Positions 1 through 5,188 of a DNA stretch of 6,662 nucleotides are shown here, one piece after another (position 1 is the stretch's first letter; each line of letters starts with the position of its first letter). Location of the stretch: assembly GCA_028711405.1 (NCBI GenBank), contig JAQTSH010000036.1, positions 4,497-11,158 on the forward strand. Reading direction: 5' to 3'. The notes below the pieces were generated by a model. It made no database searches. It had not been told where the DNA came from and saw only the letters and a program-made list of their open reading frames with translations. Position numbers and translations under genes: made by a program. The stretch comes from Methanoregula sp. Lineage in GTDB: Archaea; Halobacteriota; Methanomicrobia; Methanomicrobiales; Methanospirillaceae.

Positions 1-1393
1 CGAGGATGCCAACCCGGAGAACAAGAAGAATGTACTCCAGGTAGAGATCACCCATCCTGCTGCAATCCTTCGCGATGTCGTTCTTATTGATACACCCGGT
101 ATCGGATCGACCTACCGGCACAACACCGAAGCGACGATGAACTTCCTGCCTCAGTGCGATGCCGCACTCTTTTTAGTATCGGCAGACCCACCGGTTACCG
201 AATGTGAAGTTGAATTCTTAAAAGAGGTCAGGAACAGGGTCGCTCAATTATTCTTCGTCATGAACAAGGTTGACTACCTGACCGAAGCGGAGTGGGATGT
301 GGCACTTACGTTCTATCGCAATGTGCTGACCCGGGATGCTGGCATCGATCCCGGCACCCGCATCTTTGCGATATCCGCACGGAAGGGATTGCAGGCAACA
401 GAAACCAGCAATGCACCGTTATGGCAGGAGAGCGGTCTGGCAGATGTGTTCGATCATCTGATCGCATTTCTTGCCAGGGAAAAGAGCCGGGTGCTCAGGG
501 ATGCAATCGCAAATAAAGCGCTCGATACGTTCCATGAGATGCTTCTCCAGGTAGATCTTGAGAGGACGGCACTCGAACTGCCGCTCACTGAACTGGAGGG
601 CAGGCTCTCGCTATTCGACAAGAAGATTGCGGAAGCAGAACAGCAGCGGATTCACGCCCAGGACATTCTTGCCGGGGATTTAAGAAGAGTGCACGAACAT
701 CTCGAAGAGCATATCAAGAATCTTCGCAGTCCTTTCAGCGAGAGGCTTACGGATATTGCCACACGAGCCATGTCTTCCTCACCCCGGAACCCGGAGTATG
801 CCGCGCAACAGGCAATAGCAGATGCAATTCCCGCATGGTTTGAACGCGAGCTGGGCAGAATCTCGCTGATGATGGATGACGAGGTTACGATCCGTCTGAA
901 AAAGCACGAGCAGCGTGCCGATGCGTTGATTGAATCCATACGGAAAGCGGCATCGGAACTGTTTGAAATTCCTTATCACGCGCCGAAAGGAGAACGGGTG
1001 TATGAGCCGGTCCGAAAACCGTACTGGGTCGAACATGAATGGGAGAACACAATCTCCCCGGTCTCATCGGCGGTTATCGAGCGCCTTCTTCCCGGAAGGT
1101 TACGAGAGCGCCGGGCAAAGGACCGACTGAAAAAACAGATTGACAGGCTGGTGATGCACAATCTGGAGAACCTCCGGTTTGAGACTTTGCAGAACGTGGA
1201 TATCGCATTCCGGAAATTCACAAACGAACTTGATACAGGACTTAGCCAGACAATCGATGCAACCCATGGAGCGATTCACTCGGTGTTTGAAAAGCGAAGA
1301 CAACATGAAGAGAACGTTACACACCGCCTTGTTGAACTCAGGACACTGGCTAACGATATCCAGAGCGTGATACAACAATTTGGATCGCCATAA
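1..1393 (+). CDS. Dynamin-like GTPase, C-terminal part (5' end outside window)
   Basis: The reading frame is open from the left edge, so the gene starts upstream; 463 residues are visible. Seen directly: a G3 motif LIDTPG at visible residues 28-33, a G4 motif NKVD at 88-91 and a G5-like ISARKG at about 124-129. The P-loop and G2 are cut off. The GTPase part is followed by long, charged helical sequence, with coiled-coil character at about 186-241 and 385-459. Between them, about 351-379, a short hydrophobic stretch (ISPVSSAVIERLLPG) runs into a strongly basic one (RLRERRAKDRLKK), which could touch membrane lipid as the paddle of bacterial dynamin-like proteins does. Family knowledge: such proteins bind membranes and remodel or tether them on GTP hydrolysis. 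The target here is unknown. The stop lies 19 bp before the ATG of the downstream zinc-ribbon gene, so the two are probably co-transcribed. A different large GTPase of the same superfamily cannot be excluded without the N-terminus. Confidence 0.85.
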   Translation, partial: EDANPENKKNVLQVEITHPAAILRDVVLIDTPGIGSTYRHNTEATMNFLPQCDAALFLVSADPPVTECEVEFLKEVRNRVAQLFFVMNKVDYLTEAEWDVALTFYRNVLTRDAGIDPGTRIFAISARKGLQATETSNAPLWQESGLADVFDHLIAFLAREKSRVLRDAIANKALDTFHEMLLQVDLERTALELPLTELEGRLSLFDKKIAEAEQQRIHAQDILAGDLRRVHEHLEEHIKNLRSPFSERLTDIATRAMSSSPRNPEYAAQQAIADAIPAWFERELGRISLMMDDEVTIRLKKHEQRADALIESIRKAASELFEIPYHAPKGERVYEPVRKPYWVEHEWENTISPVSSAVIERLLPGRLRERRAKDRLKKQIDRLVMHNLENLRFETLQNVDIAFRKFTNELDTGLSQTIDATHGAIHSVFEKRRQHEENVTHRLVELRTLANDIQSVIQQFGSP

Positions 1394-1412
1394 ACGAAAA
1401 AGGCTTGAGTCT

Positions 1413-1592
1413 ATGCGATATGAAGGGGATCTCCGTTGCCCTGGTTGCGGACACGCTCTCATCGATTCAGAAAAAATCCGGTATTGTGGAAAGGACGATT
1501 GCCATTGCGATTTACTGGCGATCTGTCCAGCATGCGGATGGAGACAGCACTATACCAACCGGGACGATGTAGTTTTTCACTACCATGTGTAA
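1413..1592 (+). CDS. Small cysteine-rich zinc-ribbon protein
   Basis: A 59-residue protein with seven cysteines: C9 and C12 in CPGC, C25, C30, C32, then C38 and C41 in CPAC. Two CPxCG knuckles with extra cysteines between them suggest one or two bound zinc ions. The C-terminus ends in HYHV, whose histidines could also ligate metal. The ATG at 1413 is preferred. A longer reading from TTG at 1380 would overlap the dynamin-like gene by 14 bp and adds only a basic, poorly protein-like stretch (DRHKRKRL). Neither start has a convincing ribosome binding site, so translation may depend on the upstream gene. No specific family is recognised. Small zinc ribbons of this type are common in archaea, where they bind nucleic acid or act as structural adaptors; its role with the GTPase is unknown. 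Confidence 0.62.
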   Translation: MRYEGDLRCPGCGHALIDSEKIRYCGKDDCHCDLLAICPACGWRQHYTNRDDVVFHYHV

Positions 1593-1613
1593 CGATATGT
1601 CTGTTGAGGAAGA

Positions 1614-1643
1614 GGATGCGGGGAGCATCTCATCAGCATTTTT
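1614..1643 (+). terminator. Hairpin plus T-run after the dynamin/zinc-ribbon unit
   Basis: A 5-bp stem GATGC/GCATC (1615-1619 and 1625-1629) with a GGGGA loop, extendable by a G-T pair, begins about 22 bases after the zinc-ribbon stop. A T5 tract follows at 1639-1643. Archaeal RNA polymerase often stops at T tracts, so this is a plausible end for the plus-strand transcript. The stem is short and the T-run is 9 bases away from it, so the call is tentative. Confidence 0.4.
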
Positions 1644-1696
1644 AAGATTCCCTGGCTCCGCCACCATGCTAGGACGTGAGATCATCGGGATCTGGT

Positions 1697-1741
1697 AACG
1701 TGAAATCTCCAGGTCATGTTCTCTCGCCTTCACTTCACGTT
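1697..1741. repeat. Inverted repeat between convergent genes
   Basis: AACGTGAA at 1697-1704 is perfectly repeated in inverse at 1734-1741 (TTCACGTT), 29 bases apart. A smaller hairpin AGATC/GATCT (1679-1683 and 1689-1693) lies beside it. The site is in the gap between the plus-strand zinc-ribbon gene and the minus-strand FeoB-tail gene, so it may help end the minus-strand transcript. No T-run follows in that direction, and it could equally be a protein-binding site or chance. Confidence 0.3.
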
Positions 1742-1764
1742 CGTCCGCACCGTTACCTCCTCAG

Positions 1765-2022
1765 TCACATCCCAAGACTCAGCGCCCGGAACACAATCCC
1801 GCCAACCGCAATCGCCAGCACGACCTCAAGCGCTGATATCGCGTGCGCTTTTTTCCACCCGAACTCGGATGCGAGCACGAGAATGACCGAGATGCAGGGG
1901 ATGTAGAGTATCGTCACGAGCGCAAAGACGATCAGCTGGACAGGTGCAGGGCGGCACCTGCCGAATCCCCTGCCACTCACCTGACCGCGTCCCAGCGGTC
2001 CTGTTCCATTTAATCCTGGCAT
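1765..2022 (-). CDS. Small membrane protein: glycine-rich N-terminus fused to a FeoB C-terminal-like tail
   Basis: An 85-residue protein in two parts. Residues 1-23 begin MPGLNGTGPLGRG and end in a Cys; this glycine-rich opening resembles that of small archaeal and bacterial proteins of the DUF5320 type. Residues 28-81 form two transmembrane helices (about 28-51 and 61-81) joined by a SEFGWKKAHA linker. LYIPCISVI at 39-47, the EFGWKKA linker and VGGIVFRAL near the end match what I know of the extreme C-terminus of the ferrous iron permease FeoB, including the conserved Pro-Cys. No FeoB G-domain or permease core is in this window. The start at 2022 is preferred over an in-frame ATG at 2064 because the MPG motif begins typical relatives and because the promoter box predicts transcription starting near 2054-2058, inside the longer version. 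There is no clear ribosome binding site. A role in iron uptake, as a detached FeoB subunit, is inference. Confidence 0.75.
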   Translation of the reverse strand: MPGLNGTGPLGRGQVSGRGFGRCRPAPVQLIVFALVTILYIPCISVILVLASEFGWKKAHAISALEVVLAIAVGGIVFRALSLGM

Positions 2023-2072
2023 TGTTCTCTTTCTGGCACCGCTACAGGTACCATAATTACTCATATGCGCAT

Positions 2073-2091
2073 AAATACTTAAATATTTTCG
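2073..2091 (-). promoter_or_regulatory. TATA/BRE promoter of the FeoB-tail gene
   Basis: Read on the minus strand, CGAAAATATTTAAGTATTT combines a purine/A-rich BRE-like stretch (CGAAA) with an ATATTTAA box centred near 2082. Archaeal transcription normally starts about 26 bases downstream, here near 2056. That leaves a leader of roughly 35 bases before the ATG at 2022 and supports the shorter protein. Confidence 0.55.
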
Positions 2092-2145
2092 TCAGGGCAA
2101 GCACTGGGGAAAGGGATCATTCCGGTAGTGGATTTATTACAACCG

Positions 2146-2370
2146 TCTAATCCTGAACTCGGATTTTTTAGGGATTACCAATTTGAATTATTCAATAATT
2201 TTGGTTTAAATTTAGGATTGGAGCAAAAATTTTCGAGTTTGAAGCAATTTTTTCAACCCATAATAGTGGGGGGAGGGGAGATCACCTAAAAACTCAAAAC
2301 AGCCTTGTTTTTTGAAAAAAACGGATTTTTAAGAACCAATCCCTAATTTGTTGCCGAGTTCAGGGTCTAA
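2146..2370. mobile_element. MITE-like element with terminal inverted repeats and flanking direct repeat
   Basis: CCTGAACTCGG at 2152-2162 is perfectly inverted at 2354-2364 (CCGAGTTCAGG). A second inner block, TAGGGATT at 2169-2176, is inverted at 2338-2345 (AATCCCTA). The two ends therefore match over about 25 bases with a 2-base spacing difference. Directly outside lies GTCTAA on both sides (2145-2150 and 2365-2370), or TCTAA if the outer G belongs to the element: this is what a target-site duplication looks like. The body is about 215 bp, very AT-rich, with a G-rich patch (2265-2280), a short hairpin AATTAT/ATAATT (2186-2200) and a third TIR-like block TTTAGGATTGG (2210-2220). It has no reading frame of note. 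This is the structure of a non-autonomous insertion sequence derivative mobilised by a transposase elsewhere in the genome. The parent IS family cannot be named from this window. Confidence 0.7.
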
Positions 2371-2450
2371 CAGCGAAGGGGTAGAGCACCGGTATACTTA
2401 GTGAGGGATTATCCATTACGGCAAAATGAGTTTGGCAGGCGGGGAGATTA

Positions 2451-2762
2451 TCAGCCCCAGATAGGATCATCACCACAATGAATCATCCGGAATTCCCCTG
2501 GGGTGTAGTCAGTGCCTTTCTGGATATCTTCTACCCGGAACAACACATCATAGTTCATGCCATACTCCGCGACAATGTCATATGCCTCATTTATCCGGAT
2601 TAAGACATCATGGGACAGACCGGGATCGTGCTGTGAGACAATCGGGTGCCACACTTTGACCAGTTCACGGAACCGGGTATGTATCCCGTTCACGCTCGCC
2701 CTGCCATGAATGCCAAACACTTCGGCAACTTCCGGACGGGTCAGGGTGGATCGTGTGGTCAT
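2451..2762 (-). CDS. J-domain-like protein lacking the HPD motif
   Basis: A 103-residue soluble protein. Residues 28-66 follow the pattern of helices II-III of a DnaJ J-domain: HTRFRELVKVWHP, a short loop with HDP, then LIRINEAYDIVAEY. In an active J-domain the loop carries His-Pro-Asp, which stimulates the ATPase of DnaK/Hsp70. Here it reads His-Pro-Ile (39-41, codons CAC CCG ATT), so the catalytic Asp is absent. The N-terminal helix (residues 8-16) and a C-terminal tail of about 35 residues complete it; no zinc-finger or client-binding domain is present. The ATG at 2762 has no ribosome binding site but sits about where transcription should begin from the upstream TATA-like box, so the mRNA may be almost leaderless. 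It is separated by 104 bp and a probable terminator from the methyltransferase gene. It may act as a J-like regulator or adaptor without Hsp70 stimulation, or be decaying. Confidence 0.7.
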   Translation of the reverse strand: MTTRSTLTRPEVAEVFGIHGRASVNGIHTRFRELVKVWHPIVSQHDPGLSHDVLIRINEAYDIVAEYGMNYDVLFRVEDIQKGTDYTPGEFRMIHCGDDPIWG

Positions 2763-2786
2763 CAGTGAACGGTTGGTGAGGGTATA

Positions 2787-2800
2787 GGATAAAAATAACC
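2787..2800 (-). promoter_or_regulatory. TATA-like box of the J-like gene
   Basis: On the minus strand the sequence GGTTATTTTTATCC has a T/A-rich core centred near 2792, about 30 bases before the ATG at 2762. The usual 26-base spacing puts the transcript start near 2765, giving almost no leader, which fits the lack of a ribosome binding site. Confidence 0.4.
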
Positions 2801-2832
2801 GGATTATCCTGCACGATGCCAGTCACGCGATA

Positions 2833-2851
2833 CCGCTTTTGCGGGAAAAAA
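2833..2851 (-). terminator. T6 tract and hairpin after the aminotransferase operon
   Basis: Starting 15 bases past the methyltransferase stop, the minus strand reads TTTTTT (2851-2846), followed after one C by a perfect CCGC/GCGG hairpin with an AAAA loop (2844-2833). T tracts of this length terminate archaeal RNA polymerase; the hairpin follows rather than precedes the tract, so it may instead stabilise the 3' end or be incidental. Confidence 0.5.
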
Positions 2852-2866
2852 GGTTCCACACAGTCA

Positions 2867-3490
2867 TCACGAAAAAGAGACGTTAATTCGTGTGGGATGA
2901 TTCATGCCGGGTATCTTCTTTTTTCCCGCCAGGATACAGAACCCGCGCTCCCGGGCGGCGACTTTTACTCTTGAAACTCCCACGTCCCGAAGTTCCCGGA
3001 TTACCTCATCAGGAGAGTAAAACACTGCGTGGCGCAGGAATCTTCCTTTTTCCGGTTCTCTACGGTAATGCCGGAAGATCTCCCCGTCTCGTTCTATGAA
3101 TCCCACGACGATAATGCCCGATGGTGCAAGAACCCGTAACACTTCCAGCAAGACCCCGGTCATATCGTCAAGGAAGCAGATGACCGTCATCATCACGGCA
3201 TAATCAAACGATCCTGATCGGTACGGCAGGTGTTCACCAACACCGATGGCAACCTCAACACCCCGGCTCTTCGCCATTTCTGCAAGGGGAAAAGAGGGAT
3301 CGATCCCGCAGCGGATACCCAGCGGCGTGGCAAAGCGCCCTGACCCGACACCCACTTCAAGCCCAAGCCCCTGGGATGGGACTGCCCTGCCGAGCAACCG
3401 TAGTTGCGCGTGGTAGACAGCGGGATGGTCATCGAACCAGCAGTCATAGTCTACTGCATACTGCCTAAACGCTTGGAGTTTGTCGGTCAT
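2867..3490 (-). CDS. Class I SAM-dependent methyltransferase (Methyltransf_11 type)
   Basis: A 207-residue soluble enzyme, typical in length for the family. SAM-binding motif I is LEVGVGSGRF at 44-53. GIDPS at 62-66 supplies the acidic residue of motif II. GEHLPYRSGSFDYAVM at 85-100 is the post-II region ending in the strand-4 motif, and FLDD at 106-109 with LRVLAPSGIIVVGF at 118-131 covers motif III. The N-terminal YDCWFDDHPAVYHAQL is the helix that often caps the active site in this group. No substrate domain is recognisable, so the methyl acceptor (small molecule, protein or cofactor) is unknown. The ATG overlaps the stop of the upstream gene by 4 bp (ATGA), and GGGAGGG lies 9 bases before it, so translation is coupled. 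It is the last gene of a three-gene operon. The C-terminal 20 residues (GKKKIPGMNHPTRINVSFS) look like a disordered basic tail. Confidence 0.9.
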   Translation of the reverse strand: MTDKLQAFRQYAVDYDCWFDDHPAVYHAQLRLLGRAVPSQGLGLEVGVGSGRFATPLGIRCGIDPSFPLAEMAKSRGVEVAIGVGEHLPYRSGSFDYAVMMTVICFLDDMTGVLLEVLRVLAPSGIIVVGFIERDGEIFRHYRREPEKGRFLRHAVFYSPDEVIRELRDVGVSRVKVAARERGFCILAGKKKIPGMNHPTRINVSFS

Positions 3491-3870
3491 GTGCGTGCGC
3501 CCTCCCGTGTGCCCTGCCGGATCTTCATCTTTTCGTTCAGACTCTCTTCTATCTGTTTTAATTGCATTATTCCGGCAGGTCCCTGCCGGAAATAATACAG
3601 GAGCAGGTGGAAATAATCCCCTAATAGATCCTGATACTCTTTGTTGTACCGGACCTCGACACTCTCATCTCCAACAAACCCTTTGATTGAGATGAACTGC
3701 TCTTTTTCAAACGAGAAATAGGGTTTTTTTAAGGTGTCAAGATACCTGACCGTGCCGAACTGCCGAAGAAATGCTAAAAAACCCTCAGTCAGTGGTTCGT
3801 CGAGCACAAACTCCTTCATGAGCGAGCCGTCAACACAGACCTTTGTCTGGACGGACTTAACTATGCGCAC
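3487..3870 (-). CDS. Conserved-looking hypothetical protein between aminotransferase and methyltransferase
   Basis: A 127-residue protein I do not recognise. It begins with GTG at 3870, chosen because GAGGTGG lies 7 bases upstream. The gene overlaps the aminotransferase stop by 10 bp and the methyltransferase start by 4 bp, so all three are translationally linked. Residues 1-24 look like a beta hairpin (MRIVKSVQTKVCVDG...FVLDEP). Residues 28-64 (FLAFLRQFGTVRYLDTLKKPYFSFEK, then ISIKG) and VEVRYNKEY at 71-79 suggest an alpha/beta fold. A hydrophobic helix DLLGDYFHLLLYYF (81-94) is followed by RQGPAG and a charged helical tail (103-127). There is a single Cys (C12), no membrane span, and no zinc ligand set. 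Its position suggests a partner or carrier for one of the neighbouring enzymes. That is inference from context only. Confidence 0.78.
   Translation of the reverse strand: MRIVKSVQTKVCVDGSLMKEFVLDEPLTEGFLAFLRQFGTVRYLDTLKKPYFSFEKEQFISIKGFVGDESVEVRYNKEYQDLLGDYFHLLLYYFRQGPAGIMQLKQIEESLNEKMKIRQGTREGART
3500..3506 (-). promoter_or_regulatory. Ribosome binding site of the methyltransferase
   Basis: GGGAGGG on the minus strand, 9 bases before the ATG at 3490. It lies inside the coding region of the preceding gene, showing that this overlapping start is used and fixing the methyltransferase N-terminus. Confidence 0.6.
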
Positions 3871-5027
3871 TCTTTTGCCACCTCACGAATCGCTTCGGCT
3901 GCAACCTGACATTCATCAGGGGTTGTGAACCAGGAGAGACTTGCGCGGACGCACCCGTTCCCCCCATCGATGCGCTGGTGGACGAGCGGGGCACAGTGAA
4001 GTCCGGTTCTGGTGATCACCTGATACGCCCGTGCAAGGATGAATCCGGTCTCATGGTTGTCAAGACCGTCGATGTTGAATGACACGATCGGTAGATCCGG
4101 TGATTCGTTGTAGATGTGAATCGTGTCTGTTTTTTTCAGTGCCCGTATGAACGATGCCGTCAGCTCGCGACCTTTTCGTTCGATTGCGGCAAGGCTAATG
4201 CCTTCTATAAACCTGACCCCTGCATAGAGCGATGCGATACCGGGATAATTGTGCGTCCCTGCCTCAAACCTCGTTGGCATGTCCCGGGGGTGACGGAGCG
4301 ATGCGGAATCCGATCCGGTTCCTCCCTGTTTTGTGATGGCGATTGCCGCCGGGTCAGACAGATAAAAACCGCCTATGCCCGGAATGCCGAAGAGCGCTTT
4401 GTGCCCGGTAAAGATGAACGCATCGACCGGCATGTGGGAAAGATCTATGGGGATATGCCCGGCGGTCTGGGCGCCATCAACAATAAAGAAGATATCGTTA
4501 GCCCGGAGATACTCGGCAATGGATTTTATGTCCTGAACCGAGCCAAGCACGTTGCTCCCATGCGTCATTACGACAAGGCGCGTGTCTGCTCGTAGAGCCT
4601 CTTTGATTGTTGTGAGACTGACGCGGTTATCCGTACAAGGAACGGTTGTCAGGGTGATTGCGCCATCCATCTCCAGTGCGTGCAGCGGGCGGAGCACGGA
4701 ATTGTGCTCAAGTTCTGTCGTGATGGTATGAAAAGGAGCGGGTGCGTTCCGGGTGAAACCATGGATCAACAGGTTGAGGGAATCGGTTGCATTCTGTGTA
4801 AAGATAATGTGGTCAGGTTTTTCAGCACAAAAAAAACCGGCAAGTGCAGTTCGGGCAGCAACCGGGTAATCAATGGCACCACCAGCGGTTGTCCTGCCCT
4901 GTTCGAAGTACGGGTTCTGCAGGGATTTTTTCACTTCGGCTATGACCCCGGGGGGCTTTGGCCATGATGTTGCCGCATTGTTCAGGTAGATGAGTCCTTT
5001 ATGTCCGTTCTGCGGTATCGGTTCCAT
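3861..5027 (-). CDS. Cysteine desulfurase family / class V aminotransferase (PLP enzyme)
   Basis: A 388-residue fold-type I PLP enzyme, full length for the family. Seen: IYLNNAATSWPKP at 13-25, the usual N-terminus; TQNATDSLNLLIHGF at 77-91, the phosphate-binding region; ELEHNS at 106-111, with His108 stacking on the cofactor; VDGAQTAG at 183-190, with Asp184 and Gln187; and FTGHKALFG at 206-214, with Lys210 as the PLP Schiff base. In TRTGLHCAPLVH (339-350), Cys345 is in the position of the catalytic persulfide Cys of SufS-like enzymes, and Arg361 (CVRAS) binds the substrate carboxylate. Overall pattern and GTGS, FEAGTHNYPGIA motifs fit the group annotated as cysteine desulfurase family proteins (TIGR01977-like), whose members may release sulfur or selenium from an amino acid. 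The actual substrate is unproven. It is the first gene of a three-gene operon. Its ATG has at best a weak ribosome binding site, and a TATA-like box 18-30 bases upstream suggests a leaderless transcript. Confidence 0.92.
   Translation of the reverse strand: MEPIPQNGHKGLIYLNNAATSWPKPPGVIAEVKKSLQNPYFEQGRTTAGGAIDYPVAARTALAGFFCAEKPDHIIFTQNATDSLNLLIHGFTRNAPAPFHTITTELEHNSVLRPLHALEMDGAITLTTVPCTDNRVSLTTIKEALRADTRLVVMTHGSNVLGSVQDIKSIAEYLRANDIFFIVDGAQTAGHIPIDLSHMPVDAFIFTGHKALFGIPGIGGFYLSDPAAIAITKQGGTGSDSASLRHPRDMPTRFEAGTHNYPGIASLYAGVRFIEGISLAAIERKGRELTASFIRALKKTDTIHIYNESPDLPIVSFNIDGLDNHETGFILARAYQVITRTGLHCAPLVHQRIDGGNGCVRASLSWFTTPDECQVAAEAIREVAKECA
3878..3884 (-). promoter_or_regulatory. Ribosome binding site that sets the GTG start of the 127-residue protein
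   Basis: GAGGTGG on the minus strand is a near-perfect match to the archaeal 16S tail complement (GGAGGTGA) and sits 7 bases before GTG at 3870. It lies within the last codons of the aminotransferase gene and decides the unusual start codon. Confidence 0.7.
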
Positions 5028-5040
5028 GGCAATGCTTCCC

Positions 5041-5056
5041 GGTAAATATTGTAAAG
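5041..5056 (-). promoter_or_regulatory. Possible TATA region of the aminotransferase operon
   Basis: Minus-strand TTTACAATATTTACC ends 14 bases before the ATG at 5027. If the TTTACAAT core near 5053 is the box, transcription would start at about 5027, on the ATG itself. A second AT-rich candidate lies at about 5084-5092 (TTTTTATCG), which would give a leader of about 35 bases. The sequence does not decide between them. Confidence 0.33.
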
Positions 5057-5085
5057 ATCATATCACAGCGCGATAACTTCATCGA

Positions 5086-5112
5086 TAAAAATGAATGGAA
5101 ACCATTTTTCAT
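5086..5112 (-). terminator. Possible terminator after the metal ABC transporter operon
   Basis: AATGG/CCATT stem with an AAA (minus strand TTT) loop at 5094-5106, extendable as ATGAA-TGG against CCATTTTTCAT with a small bulge. On the minus strand it is followed by a T5 tract (5091-5087). It lies about 80 bases beyond the permease stop and just before the next operon's promoter region. The pairing is weak, so this is tentative. Confidence 0.35.
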
Positions 5113-5188
5113 CAGTAGGTTCCTTTTCCAATCGCTATTGAATCTATGCATCAGATTACGGTTCAACAATTTCGCAGTTCCGGTCCAG

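Noticed and set aside
1645..1665. GATTCCCTGGCTCCGCCACCA, resembling a tRNA 3' end and possible attachment site
   Set aside because: The T-loop and stem lengths do not fit: placing ACCA at the end shifts the T-loop by one base and no matching CCAGG strand precedes it. No integrase is present.
1512..1733. A 73-codon minus-strand frame from GTG at 1733
   Set aside because: It overlaps the zinc-ribbon gene in antisense, lacks a properly spaced ribosome binding site, and its C-terminal third is the complement of a cysteine-motif region.
2062..2064. Upstream ATG at 2064 for the FeoB-tail protein
   Set aside because: The promoter box centred near 2082 puts transcription start at about 2056, after this ATG. 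The added 14 residues look unlike the typical MPG start.
2145..2370. CRISPR array or tandem repeats in the gene-free AT-rich stretch
   Set aside because: The repeats are two inverted ends plus one imperfect internal copy, with no regular spacing or direct repeat units.
4116..4595. A 159-codon plus-strand frame opposite the aminotransferase
   Set aside because: It lies entirely inside a gene with a full set of PLP-enzyme motifs, has no ribosome binding site or recognisable domain, and many Cys/Arg typical of antisense reading.
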